Counted from the stretch's first letter, positions 47,151 through 55,686 are shown. The stretch: DNA of 64,000 nt from Microbacterium testaceum (GCF_006539145.1 NZ_BJML01000003.1:124001-188000), one strand, 5' to 3'. Notes: generated from the sequence alone by a model not told the origin. A program made the numbers and translations.

Positions 47151-48518
47151 TCAGAACCCGGGTTCGCTGTCGTCGCGGGGCAGGCCGCGCACCTGCAACT
47201 CGTTGAGGGCCTGCGCGAGTTTTCGCGACGAGGCGTCGAGGACGGTGTGATAGCCGAGCCGCTTCGCCTCTGACGCGCGCTGAGCGGCCTGCGTGACGTT
47301 GCGGATCTCGCCCGTGAGGGTGAGCTCGCCGATCGCCGCGAGGCGCTTCGACACCTTGCGGTTCTTCACCGCGTTGGCCACCGCGATCGCGATCGCGAGG
47401 TCGGCCGCGGGTTCGACCAGGCGCACCCCGCCGACGGTGGAAACGTAGACGTCGCGATCCGAGAGCGTCAGGCCCATTCGGCTCTCGAGCACGGCGAGCA
47501 CCATCGCGACGCGCGAGGAATCGACGCCGTTGACGATGCGGCGCGGGTTGGGCGCCGTCTGCCGCACGGCGAGGGCCTGGATCTCGACGGGCAGAGCGCG
47601 CCGCCCCTCCATCGCGATCGTGACGCACGTGCCGGGTTCGGGCTCACCGTGGCCGAGGAACAGCGCGCTCGGGTCGGCGACCTCGGCGATACCCGTGCCC
47701 GTCATGTCGAAGCACCCGACCTCGTCGGTGGGGCCGAAGCGGTTCTTGAGTGCTCGCACGAAGCGGAGCGAGGTCTGCCGGTCGCCCTCGAAGTGGCAGA
47801 CGACGTCGACCAGGTGCTCGAGGATGCGGGGCCCCGCGATCGACCCGTCTTTCGTGACGTGGCCGACGAGGATGACGGGGAGGCCTCGTTCTTTCGCCAC
47901 ACGGATGAGGGCGGACGCCACCTCGCGCACCTGGGCGGGCTGACCCGCCGCGCCGTCGCTGTGGGCCGACGACACCGTTTGCACGGAGTCGACGATCAGC
48001 AGTCCCGGCTCGACCTGGTCGATGTGCCCGAGGATCGTGGCGAGATCGGTCTCGGCCGCGAGGAAGAGCTCGTCGTGCAGGGCCCCGGTGCGCTCGGCGC
48101 GCAGCCGTACCTGCGCCGCAGACTCCTCTCCGCTGGCGTAGAGCACGCGCCGACCCGCGCGGGCGCTCTGGGCGGCGACCTCGAGCAGCAGCGTGGACTT
48201 GCCGACGCCCGGCTCCCCACTCAGAAGGATTGCCGCGCCCGGCACGATGCCGCCGCCCAGCACCCGGTCGAACTCGCCCACTCCGCTCGTGCGGCGTGGG
48301 GCGTCTTGCGTGTCGATCTCGGTGATCCGGCGCGCGGCGCGGGCGGCCCCGGGAGCGACGGGCGTGATCGACCGCACGATCCCGGTCTGTTCCGCGGCCT
48401 CGACGACCGTGCCCCACGACTGGCACTCGCCGCAGCGCCCGACCCACTTCAGCGTCGTCCACCCGCACTCGGTGCAGCGGTACGGGGCAGGGGCTGCAGC
48501 GGGACGTCGGGATGCCAT
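47151..48518 (-). CDS. radA: DNA repair protein RadA
   Basis: 455-residue branch-migration ATPase in recombination. An N-terminal zinc finger CTECGW...CGECQSW, a RecA-like core with Walker A GEPGVGKST, the RadA-specific KNRFG motif (ALKNRFGPTDEVG), and a C-terminal Lon-like domain (SRVAMVLAVLESRMGLTLSDRDVYV region) appear in order. All are complete. It is preceded by the nested inverted repeat at 48637-48709. Confidence 0.97.
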   Translation of the reverse strand: MASRRPAAAPAPYRCTECGWTTLKWVGRCGECQSWGTVVEAAEQTGIVRSITPVAPGAARAARRITEIDTQDAPRRTSGVGEFDRVLGGGIVPGAAILLSGEPGVGKSTLLLEVAAQSARAGRRVLYASGEESAAQVRLRAERTGALHDELFLAAETDLATILGHIDQVEPGLLIVDSVQTVSSAHSDGAAGQPAQVREVASALIRVAKERGLPVILVGHVTKDGSIAGPRILEHLVDVVCHFEGDRQTSLRFVRALKNRFGPTDEVGCFDMTGTGIAEVADPSALFLGHGEPEPGTCVTIAMEGRRALPVEIQALAVRQTAPNPRRIVNGVDSSRVAMVLAVLESRMGLTLSDRDVYVSTVGGVRLVEPAADLAIAIAVANAVKNRKVSKRLAAIGELTLTGEIRNVTQAAQRASEAKRLGYHTVLDASSRKLAQALNELQVRGLPRDDSEPGF

Positions 48519-48636
48519 GTGCTCAGGCTACGCGGGGCCTCCGACATCGCCGCGCCGGGTCGCGGCATGCGGTGGTCGCACGTCCGGCCGGGGTCCCGGC
48601 ATCCGGGATCTGCCCCGCCGGTGCGCAGCCCGAGGC

Positions 48637-48709
48637 CACGCATAAACGCGATCCACGCGCATAAACACGTGCAGAACGCGTTTATGCGACTCGATCGCGT
48701 TTATGCGTG
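48637..48709. repeat. Nested inverted repeat upstream of radA
   Basis: Outer perfect 17-base arms CACGCATAAACGCGATC (48637-48653) and complement (48693-48709) enclose inner arms CGCATAAAC (48658-48666) and GTTTATGCG (48680-48688). Thus the CATAAAC motif occurs four times, two in each orientation. It lies between ldh and radA, both on the minus strand. Confidence 0.85.
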
Positions 48710-48775
48710 AGACGGAGGCGATCGACGCACGTACGCCGGGTGGGCCCGCGCTGAACCCACGGGGTCGACCGGTGG

Positions 48776-49729
48776 TCAGTCGCGGAGCGACCCCGCGACG
48801 GTTGTCAGAGCGTCGGCGGAGCGGCGCAGCAGCGTCAGCTCGGCGTCGGAGAACGGCGTGCCCGGGAGGGGAACCGCTCCGCGCGCCGAGACGATCGAGG
48901 GCACCGACAGGGCCATGCCGTCGACGCCGTGGAAGCCCTGCAGCACCGTACTGACCGGCAGGATCGCGTGCTCGTCGCGCAGGATGGCCTCGACGATCCG
49001 GGCGCTCGACAGGCCGATCGCGTAGTTGGTCGCGCCCTTGCCCTTGATGACCTTGTACGCGGCGTCGCGGACGTCGACGGCGATCGCGTCCAGTTGCTCG
49101 CGATCGAAGCGTGTGCCGTCGGGGAGATCGAACTCGGTGATCGGCACGGAGCCGATCGTGGCCGTCGACCACAGCGGAAACTCGGTGTCGCCGTGCTCGC
49201 CGACGATCCAGGCGTGCACGCTCGAGGTGGCGACCCCGGCGCGCTGCGCGAGTTTCCAGCGCAGGCGCGAGGTGTCGAGCACGGTGCCCGAGGCGAAGAT
49301 GCGGCGGCTGGGCAGGCCCGTGGCCTCTTGAGCCAGGACCGTGAGCACGTCGCACGGGTTGGTCACGATCACGTAGATCGCGTGCGGGGCGACGTCGAGC
49401 AGCTTCGGCATCATGTCGCGGATGATCGCGGCGTTGGTCGCGGCGAGCTCGGTGCGCGTCTGGCCCGGGTTCTGCTTCGCGCCCGCCGTGATGACGACGA
49501 CGTGCGAGCCCGCGGCCACCGAGACGTCGCTTCCGCCCGTGATATCGCTCGAACCGGTGAACTGCGTGCCGTGGGCCAGATCGAGCACCTCGGCCTCGAC
49601 CTTCTCGGCCGCGATGTCGTAGAGCGCGACATGCCGCGCCGACCCGCGGATCAGGGCGGCGTACGCGACGCTCGCGCCCACGCTCCCGGCCCCGACGACC
49701 GTCAGCTTCGAGTTCTCGATCACGCTCAT
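48776..49729 (-). CDS. ldh: L-lactate dehydrogenase
   Basis: 317-residue NAD-dependent dehydrogenase. The Rossmann motif is TVVGAGSVGASVAYA (about 10-24). The substrate loop GAKQNPGQTRTEL carries Gln, which marks lactate rather than malate dehydrogenase, and the substrate-binding Arg. VTNPCDVLT and the catalytic His in GEHGD (about 178) follow. The ATG at 49727-49729 was chosen because a much longer in-frame extension is not family-like. Confidence 0.93.
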   Translation of the reverse strand: MSVIENSKLTVVGAGSVGASVAYAALIRGSARHVALYDIAAEKVEAEVLDLAHGTQFTGSSDITGGSDVSVAAGSHVVVITAGAKQNPGQTRTELAATNAAIIRDMMPKLLDVAPHAIYVIVTNPCDVLTVLAQEATGLPSRRIFASGTVLDTSRLRWKLAQRAGVATSSVHAWIVGEHGDTEFPLWSTATIGSVPITEFDLPDGTRFDREQLDAIAVDVRDAAYKVIKGKGATNYAIGLSSARIVEAILRDEHAILPVSTVLQGFHGVDGMALSVPSIVSARGAVPLPGTPFSDAELTLLRRSADALTTVAGSLRD

Positions 49730-50043
49730 GGCTCGATCCTGGCAGCGGGGGAGGGCGGCTTCCAGCGTGGTCGTTCGACGGTGGACGAACGGATGCCAGG
49801 GGTCGAGGGCTGCGCCATGCGCGACGTGCGAGGGCGCGGGGCCGGCGGGTTGCGGCGCTCCCGTGCGGTCGCAGTGGTGCGTGCCGAACTCCGGAGTCTT
49901 CGGACACCGGCGACCGCGCGTGGCGGTGTCGCGGGAGAGCGACGCCGTTTCTCCGGACTGCGGCGACACCTCCCCGATCCCATCCGGCCATCGACCAGGC
50001 AGCCGATTCGCGGCATCCTGAAGTGTGTCGTAAGCTATTCGGC
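49730..50043. other. Gap between ldh and tRNA-Ser, with a repeat
   Basis: No gene is accepted. CTCCGGAGTCTTCGGACACC and CTCCGGACTGCGGCGACACC form a degenerate direct repeat (about 49890-49970). Within it, GGTGTCGC (49925-49932) and GCGACACC (49963-49970) are inverted. GTCGTAAGCT near 50030 may be part of the tRNA-Ser promoter. Confidence 0.5.
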
Positions 50044-50130
50044 GGTGACGTGTCCGAGCGGCCGAAGGTGCAACACTCGAAATGTTGTGTAGGTTCACCC
50101 CTACCGTGGGTTCAAATCCCACCGTCACCG
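50044..50130 (+). tRNA. tRNA-Ser (CGA)
   Basis: An 87-base class II tRNA. Acceptor GGTGACG pairs with CGTCACC, the anticodon arm is CAACA-CTCGAAA-TGTTG with anticodon CGA, the long variable arm is GTGTAGGTTCACCCCTAC, and the T-loop is TTCAAAT. The discriminator is G and the genome continues CCA. Confidence 0.95.
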
Positions 50131-50136
50131 CCACCA

Positions 50137-50181
50137 CGAAGGCCCCGAATCCCGCGGAAGCGCGGGGGTTCGGGGCCTTCG
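50137..50181 (+). terminator. Terminator of tRNA-Ser
   Basis: CGAAGGCCCCGAA (50137-50149) and TTCGGGGCCTTCG are perfect inverted arms around an inner CCCGCG/CGCGGG stem, directly downstream of the tRNA. Confidence 0.88.
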
Positions 50182-50519
50182 TCTTGGGGGATCAATCGTT
50201 TGCGGTAGCCGGACCGAGAAAACCGCCCCGCCATCGTCGACGGCCGCCTCCGCATCTCCGTTAGATAAGGCCTGCGGTGTCCCGGAATTGGTGCCCTGGT
50301 GCAGCCGGTGTCGCGGGATTGGTGGAGAGGTTCCTGTCGATGCCCTTGCCGACTGCATGGGAGTGACCGGCGGAAACTCTCCCGGACCGCGCCCGTCGAG
50401 TAGCCGCCTTGTTTTGGGGGACTGGCGCAACATGAAAGCGACCGACCTCTGCTGGACACCCCTCGACTACGGTAGCGACGCGCCCATCTTCTGGGACTTC
50501 AACGGCGGATGGTGATCTC
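50182..50519. other. Gap at the start of the accessory region
   Basis: No supported gene. A 27-residue frame at 50432-50515 (MKATDLCWTPLDYG...) ends four bases before the next ATG and could be a leader peptide or a gene remnant; its aromatic-rich end (IFWDFNGGW) is unusual. Composition is more AT-rich than the tRNA-proximal part. Confidence 0.45.
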
Positions 50520-51158
50520 ATGAGTAGACGGCTTACCCAGGCGAATGTCCTCGCGATCGGCTGGGTCAGCCTCTTTGTCGGCGTCAGCATCCCGGCGGCC
50601 GCCTCCGTGGCCGCGATCCGACTGTTCCGGAACCTCCCCTGTTTTGCAGGTGTCCAGTGGACGTTCGCGCCGCTCGTGATTGGATGCGAACCCGTCGGCG
50701 ACCTACGCACGGATTTTGGATGGATTGCCACGGCTGTTTGTCTCGCCGCGATGGTGACCTCGGTCGGTATTGCCGCGACCTCGGTGGCGAGATGGGTCCG
50801 CTCCAGGTCGAGGCGTGATGCCCTTTTGTCTCTGCCGTTCGCCGGCACGGTTGCGGCGGTTGTCCTCATCACAGCATTCGTTCTGGCGAGTAACCCGGAC
50901 GAGGCCACCAGCTCACGCGGCGCGTGGATCACGCTGTCGTCTTTGACAGCGTTCGGTACGGCCATGCTTTTCGGCCTGACCTCAGCGGTCGTCGTACTTC
51001 TCGCGTCCGCCCGGGCAACCCGTGTCCCCCGGGCCCGGAGAACGCCGTACGCGATTTCGCACCTCACACTGCCCCTCATGTCGACGCATGGACGACCAAT
51101 CAGAAGGGGCGGCCCAGCTGCGCCTGGCGGGCCTTTCCGACGCGGAAGCGCTCGCTGA
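50520..51158 (+). CDS. Four-helix membrane protein, unknown
   Basis: 212-residue hydrophobic protein with helices at about 9-35, 67-92, 104-126 and 136-163. Codon use is less GC-biased than in the flanking core. The C-terminal 25 residues are Pro/Arg-rich and overlap the following broken GNAT gene, so the true C-terminus may have been lost or altered. No family was recognised. Confidence 0.55.
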   Translation: MSRRLTQANVLAIGWVSLFVGVSIPAAASVAAIRLFRNLPCFAGVQWTFAPLVIGCEPVGDLRTDFGWIATAVCLAAMVTSVGIAATSVARWVRSRSRRDALLSLPFAGTVAAVVLITAFVLASNPDEATSSRGAWITLSSLTAFGTAMLFGLTSAVVVLLASARATRVPRARRTPYAISHLTLPLMSTHGRPIRRGGPAAPGGPFRRGSAR

Positions 51159-51455
51159 TCTGAGATTCGAGTGGATCAGCCGGGAAGGAGCCCGACAAAG
51201 GACGAGCACAACAGCTTCACTCGGCGATTCTCGCGATGGTGGCGCGAAGAACAGACGCGGTGCGTGACCGCCCTGGCTGAGGTCGACGGGCAGCTGGTCC
51301 GCGCGGCGTGGTTGCTGCTCCACGAGCGCGTCCCGAACCCGTCCCACTTCACTCGCGCTACCGGCGATCTCCAGAGTGTCTACGTGCGACCGCCGTTTCG
51401 ACGCGCCGGTATGAACCTGCACCTCGAACTCACACTCCCGAGCACTGCGCTCTGA
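51088..51455 (+). pseudogene. Frameshifted and truncated GNAT acetyltransferase
   Basis: The start (ATG 51088) reads as a GNAT N-terminus: LRLAGLSDAEALADLRFEWIS. Near 51180-51210 the family-like sequence moves to another frame: FTRRFSRWWREEQTRCVTALAEV, then AAWLLLHERVPN and GDLQSVYVRPPFRRAGM. That is the beta4-alpha3 acetyl-CoA region, cut off soon after its arginine-rich loop. The rest of the domain is missing, so the gene is broken. Confidence 0.7.
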
Positions 51456-51523
51456 TCGCATGAAGAACGTCGGAATAGTCACCGTCTCACCGACGACTCC
51501 CTTTCGATCCGACTCACACCTCC

Positions 51524-51559
51524 CGAACCCTCGTTGCCCTCCGCGCAACCGGGGGTTCG
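51524..51559. terminator. Repeated hairpin, copy 1
   Basis: GAACCCTCGTTGCCCTC opens a hairpin in which GAACCC pairs with GGGTTC and an inner GTTGC pairs with GCAAC. It lies 18 bases downstream of the minus-strand lipoprotein gene. A second copy is at 52229-52264. Confidence 0.6.
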
Positions 51560-51576
51560 TCCTTCTCGCCGCGGGG

Positions 51577-52188
51577 TCAGGCGAGTGGCGGGCCGATCAC
51601 GGCGTCCGTCGCGGCTTTGGTGGGTGCGAGGATGACCGCATCACCGGTGAAGAGAAACGTCTGGCTGTAGCGGCCGTCGATCTTGTACGTCAGGTAGGTC
51701 CCGCGCGGGCCGTCCTCTGTGAACCAGGCGCTGTCGTTGGCCGTGTACAGAGCGACCAAATCGTTCCAGTCCTTTTCCGACGCCGGTGACCAGTCGTAGG
51801 AGTCGTCGGAACCCTGGCTGGACACGCAGTCAGCCCCCCGCGCCAGCACGGGCATTGGCGGGAGCTTGATTGCTCCCTCGGGCAACACCCGCGAGACCAG
51901 TGTCAGATCGGATGACGGATCCGTGATGTTCCCGCAGGTCGCCGGTATGCGAGTGGAAACGGGAGCGGTCAGACGCTCGTCTGCATGGGCAGAGGTCGTC
52001 GGGGGACTGGTGGGCTGCGCGGGGGAGTCGGTCGGGGAAGGCGCTGGCGACGACGCGGTGTCTGCGGCCGGGCGGGATGTCGCCACGCACCCGGTTGCTC
52101 CCAGGGCGGTGACGGCCATGAGTGCGAGTGCAGCCACCGAGTTAGTGACCCGAGAAGGAGACGTGCTCACGGGTGTCACCATATCCAC
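51577..52188 (-). CDS. Hypothetical lipoprotein
   Basis: 203-residue lipoprotein with hydrophobic signal at about 17-31 and lipobox GATGC (Cys34). A Pro/Ser/Thr linker occupies about 38-72. The rest is a compact beta-rich domain with Cys at about 85 and 120, and a C-terminal strand with TYKIDGRYSQTFLFTGDAVIL. It recalls small actinobacterial surface proteins but no family was recognised. Hairpin copies flank the gene on both sides. Confidence 0.7.
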   Translation of the reverse strand: MDMVTPVSTSPSRVTNSVAALALMAVTALGATGCVATSRPAADTASSPAPSPTDSPAQPTSPPTTSAHADERLTAPVSTRIPATCGNITDPSSDLTLVSRVLPEGAIKLPPMPVLARGADCVSSQGSDDSYDWSPASEKDWNDLVALYTANDSAWFTEDGPRGTYLTYKIDGRYSQTFLFTGDAVILAPTKAATDAVIGPPLA

Positions 52189-52228
52189 GTCGATCCTGAG
52201 TTCTCGAACGTCTCCGGTCCACTCCTGT

Positions 52229-52264
52229 CGAACCCTCGTTGCCCTCTGGGCGGCGGGGGTTCCG
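52229..52264. terminator. Repeated hairpin, copy 2
   Basis: Shares GAACCCTCGTTGCCCTC with the copy at 51524 and ends GGGGGTTCCG, so the GAACCC/GGGTTC stem is kept but the inner stem is weaker. It lies about 90 bases downstream of the peptidase E-like gene. Confidence 0.55.
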
Positions 52265-52355
52265 CTTTTCCGTCGCCAGCGCCGCAGCTCACCGCTCTCG
52301 CGCGGTTGTTCCGATCGCGATCGAGGGTGGGGTGTCGAGATGTCGGGTGTCTGAG

Positions 52356-53000
52356 TCAGTTGCGCGGGAGAGGCGCAGAGTCGACTACTCGCCCACGCCC
52401 CGATTGAGCGAGAAACGCTTGATCGTCCCTAAGCGCGAGCAGTGTGTAATCGGTGCCGAAAGTGTCGAGCGTGCGCTCGATCAGCTCCCGGGGATAGGGC
52501 GGCAACAGCCCGTCGGCGTGCGGGATCACAACCTGATCGACCAGACCGAGACCATCGAACGTCGTCAACGCGGGGCCATCGGCGGGGTCATCCATGAGCG
52601 ACGCCGGGGTTAAGTCGGGACCGGCGACCATTGCCCCTGCGCTGACGCCGACGTACGGCAGGCCAGCTCGCACGTGACCGGTCAGGACCTCCCCATTCCC
52701 CGTCGTCTGTAGCGCCTCCAGTAGAGCGAAAGTGCTCCCGCTCGCCACGTACACAGCGTCGAGGTCGGACAACACCCGATCGAGCTCGTCCGAGCCCATG
52801 CCGCGCACGGTGATTCGACTCAGCTCGTGGCCGAGGCGTGCGAGCGCGTCACGCTCGGCCGCGACGAAGGGCGCGTCGGCGAAGAGCGCTTGTGCGTCGT
52901 CCACGTACCCGATTCGGAGCGGACGTTGCGGGGTTCCGACCGCTTCTTCGAGGAAGGCTGAGAGGGCTCCGATGTGCCACGAGAGCAAAAGGATGTTCAC
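52356..53000 (-). CDS. Peptidase E-like (S51 family) protein
   Basis: 214-residue class I glutamine amidotransferase-fold serine peptidase. The nucleophile elbow YVGVSAGAMVAGPDL puts Ser at 120, and VVIPHADG gives His161. VYVASGSTFALLEAL (84-98) is the usual glycine-rich oxyanion region. In the family, Asp-X dipeptides are cleaved. Its presence in an accessory segment is not unusual for actinobacteria. It ends upstream of a hairpin and is on the same strand as the lipoprotein. Confidence 0.82.
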   Translation of the reverse strand: MNILLLSWHIGALSAFLEEAVGTPQRPLRIGYVDDAQALFADAPFVAAERDALARLGHELSRITVRGMGSDELDRVLSDLDAVYVASGSTFALLEALQTTGNGEVLTGHVRAGLPYVGVSAGAMVAGPDLTPASLMDDPADGPALTTFDGLGLVDQVVIPHADGLLPPYPRELIERTLDTFGTDYTLLALRDDQAFLAQSGRGRVVDSAPLPRN

Positions 53001-53468
53001 ACAATCAGACTAAGCAGGACCCCCGACATGACCGACCGGCGCCGCAGCTCGATGCTCTCTCGAGGTCGTTCCGATACGCCGCCGACACCAGCTCCCAGCC
53101 GCCCCATCGGCACCATGCGCAGGGCCTGCGACCTGTGCCGTGCAGGCAGCGTCACCGGCACCAACCACAACACGATCGCCACCGTCGCCGTAACGCACGT
53201 CCCAACGCCACGATCACCCACCGCCGTGAACACCCACGGCGACGTCAAGCCCGCTGGCGAAGGCCCCCACCATCAAACGTCATCGCACACGCGGCCATAT
53301 GGCCACTGGACGTCGCTGTCACGACGTCAAACTGCCGCACCAGAGCTCGTGCGGCGCAAGACCGAACGGTTTCATGTCCCTTCGCATCGTCAGTCCGGCG
53401 TCGTCGAGGGTCGATGCCTCAGCGCGCGGAGACCTTCTTATTGAGCGTCCCGAGCAGACTCATGCCAC
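53001..53468. other. Gap without supported gene
   Basis: Frames here are rich in His, Thr, Arg and Pro, and start/stop usage looks random. CACCACAACACG-like runs are present. I see no RNA gene or clear regulatory site. It may be decayed coding sequence. Confidence 0.45.
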
Positions 53469-54350
53469 CTAACCGTGCTTCTGCTGATCAATGTATTTCT
53501 TTGCCGCCGCGAGGTACCGATCCTTTTCTGCTTTTTCATCATTCAGGGTGACTTGGTTCGCTGAGATAAGTGGAACCTGGAAAGAAGCGACAATATCTCC
53601 TGCCGTCTGGGTGACGCGTAGGTCGTTGTTGCAGCGAGCCTCGATGCCCGACAATTGAATGATTCGTTCGGGGGGATCGCCGTTCTCGAGTGCGGTCTGC
53701 GACTCAACGGAGATCCAATCGGTCTCGCTATCCATCGCGGTAAGACCGTTTGCCGTCAGGCATTCTGACCACTTGTCGCGGATCGCGCCCCACTCCGCTG
53801 TTCGTGTCGCCGCTCGCATCGCGGTGGTGCCGAGCTTCTGGGCCAAGCTGTCGAACATCGCGTCCTGGGTAGGAACGAAGTCGGCCGAATCGGGGTCGCT
53901 CTCGGCCTCTGCGTTGCACGCAGCAACCTCCTGTGACCATCTCTCACCCCCGGCGTCTTCGTCTGCTTGGAACGTTTCGGCTACAGGATCGGGTGGCCGC
54001 ATCAGTCCCCACGTCTGAGCTCCGGGCTCGAACCAGACGCCGAAGTTCCTGTCATCCAGTGGGGGACCCGGGTCGACGCGGCCTGCGCGGAACGGCATGG
54101 AACGCGCGTTCATGCAGGTTTCGATGCGCAGGAACAGGGCTTGATTGAGTACGCCGATGTCGGATGCTGACGCGGACAGATCGTACTGAGAGAGCGGAAA
54201 GACGATGTGCCCGGTGCGCTCGTCCAGGCTTACCTGAGCCGTCGTGTCGCGTTCCAGGCTGGTGGGCGACCCGCCCTGTGGGGTTGGGGTGCACGCGACA
54301 ATCACGCACCCCAACCCCACAAGAGCAAGCCCTTTGAAGAGCTGCTTCAT
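53469..54350 (-). CDS. Hypothetical lipoprotein beside a secreted crystallin-type protein
   Basis: 293-residue lipoprotein. Signal LFKGLALVGLGCVIVAC, lipid Cys20. After a Gly/Ser/Thr linker, the mature part is acidic and contains Cys pairs in IETCMNAR, VAACNAEAE, WSECLTANG and EARCNNDLRV, probably forming disulfides, plus a lysine-rich C-terminal helix (ending KKYIDQQKHG). Domain arrangement resembles actinobacterial extracytoplasmic proteins of unknown role. It starts 7 bases after the stop of the next gene upstream, so the two form a transcription unit. Composition is lower in GC than core genes. Confidence 0.7.
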   Translation of the reverse strand: MKQLFKGLALVGLGCVIVACTPTPQGGSPTSLERDTTAQVSLDERTGHIVFPLSQYDLSASASDIGVLNQALFLRIETCMNARSMPFRAGRVDPGPPLDDRNFGVWFEPGAQTWGLMRPPDPVAETFQADEDAGGERWSQEVAACNAEAESDPDSADFVPTQDAMFDSLAQKLGTTAMRAATRTAEWGAIRDKWSECLTANGLTAMDSETDWISVESQTALENGDPPERIIQLSGIEARCNNDLRVTQTAGDIVASFQVPLISANQVTLNDEKAEKDRYLAAAKKYIDQQKHG

Positions 54351-54357
54351 CGGTTGC

Positions 54358-54681
54358 TTACGGCTTGACGGCGCTGATGCGGTCGCTCCAGGTCTCGCCG
54401 AAGTTCAGGCCGGTGTTCACGGCGCGCAGATCGTTGTAGCTGCCGTTGAGGCGGACGGTGCGGCCGGCGCACCCGTTGTTCTCGCAGTAGGTGGCCCACC
54501 CCGTGTTGCGGATCGAAGACGCCTTGTCGGAGTAGGTGAGGTTGCCATTGCTGAGGGTCTCGAGGTACTTGCCGTAGTTGATGTCATCGTAGAACTGCGC
54601 GGCAGATGCTGCTTGCGCACTCGTCATCAGCAGGCCAACCCCCAGGCCAGCTGTGACAACGATCTTGGTCAATTTCTTCAT
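54358..54681 (-). CDS. Secreted beta/gamma-crystallin or peptidase-inhibitor I36-type protein
   Basis: 107-residue secreted protein. A Lys-rich start and hydrophobic core end at AQAASA (about residue 28). The mature 80 residues are one beta-rich domain: QFYDDINYGKYLETLSNG, DKASSIRNTGWATYCENNGC, VRLNGSYNDLRAVN, and WSDRISAVKP. The spacing of NYG, DKASSIRN and the last DRISAVKP resembles the Greek-key beta/gamma-crystallin/I36 pattern with one disulfide (Cys66/Cys71). It may inhibit a peptidase or bind Ca2+; both are inference. An upstream AGGAAATCGCG precedes the ATG. Confidence 0.72.
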   Translation of the reverse strand: MKKLTKIVVTAGLGVGLLMTSAQAASAAQFYDDINYGKYLETLSNGNLTYSDKASSIRNTGWATYCENNGCAGRTVRLNGSYNDLRAVNTGLNFGETWSDRISAVKP

Positions 54682-54767
54682 CGCGATTTCCTATTCTTCG
54701 GACATAGCGAGGCGAGCCCCCACACATGCTGAGTGTTTCGCAGGAGGTCATTGTGTGCAATAGCTGA

Positions 54768-55686
54768 TTGATTTTGATAGTTGTTGCGATGCATGCTTTG
54801 AAAAGCATCAAATGTATGAGGGTGGATCTGTTGATCAGACCCTCGAACACGGGGCTGCGTGGTCACCCATTCGGTGACGATCGGCGGGTCGTGGAGGGTA
54901 TCGCTTACCGGTTCCGGACCGGTATCCCGTGGCGTGATCTGCCGCGCGAACAGTTCGGCCCATGGCAGACGGTGTGGAAGAGACATCGCCGGTATGCCGG
55001 CGATGGCACCTGGGATCGCGTGCTGACACGGATCCTCGCTGAGGCCGATTCTGCCGGGAAGATTGACTGGGCGGTGTCGATCGACGCGACGATCGCGCGT
55101 GCGCGCCAGCACGCGACGAACACGACCCGTCCCGAGCAAGACACAGGGGGCGGGATCGACTCACAAGAATCTGCCCTGGCACGAGGTTGAACCGCCTGGT
55201 CATGGCATCGGCCGCTCCCGCGGCGGGCAGACCACGAAGATCCATCAGGCCGTTGACGGACATGGCCGACCGCTTGCGATGATCGTCACCGGCGGGCAGC
55301 GCAATGACGGTGCGGTGCTGGGTGCGGTGCTGGCGGAGATCCACGTTCCCCGACTTGGTCGTGGCCGGCCACGCACCCGCCCGGATGCCGTACTCGCTGA
55401 CCGCGCGTACGCGACCGGCGTGATCCGCAATGAACTGCGCCATCGCGGGATCAAGGCCGTGATCCCCGACAAACGCGACCAAGCTGCCGCCCGCAAACGG
55501 CGAGGCAGCAAAGGCGGGAGACCAACCGGCCTCGATGTCGAGGCCTACAAGGGTCGCAACGTCGTCGAGCGGTTCTTCGCCCTCGCCAAGCAATGGCGCG
55601 GCATCGCCACACGGTTCGACAAACTCGCGATCACTTACCGTGCTGGGATTGCTCTCTGCGCCGTCCTGACCTGGCTACGTTCATAA
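54768..55686 (+). pseudogene. IS5-family transposase, frame change in the middle
   Basis: The first frame (54768-55190) contains RRVVEGIAYRFRTGIPWRDLP and FGPWQTVWKRHRR, then AVSIDATIARARQHATNTT with the first catalytic Asp. The second frame (55063-55686) continues HGIGRSRGGQTTKIHQAVDG, has Asp in VLADRAYATG and Glu in GRNVVERFFALAKQWR. The DDE triad is thus intact but split over two frames, which needs a +1 shift near 55160-55195. Either a programmed frameshift or a disabling mutation is possible. The N-terminal helix bundle looks shortened. Confidence 0.8.

Noticed and set aside
50000..50130. Integrated phage or plasmid at tRNA-Ser
   Set aside because: No integrase, no second copy of the tRNA 3' end and no phage genes were found in the window.
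48776..50137. N-terminal extension of ldh to 453 residues
   Set aside because: The lactate dehydrogenase fold starts at 49729; the extension would run through the tRNA-Ser gene.
52974..53444. 156-residue plus-strand frame
   Set aside because: Arg/Thr/His/Pro-rich, no ribosome-binding site and no family likeness; treated as noncoding.
54793..54808. ATGCTT-TGAA-AAGCAT palindrome near the IS
   Set aside because: Small and lies at an uncertain IS border; could be an IS end or a chance operator, so not listed as a feature.
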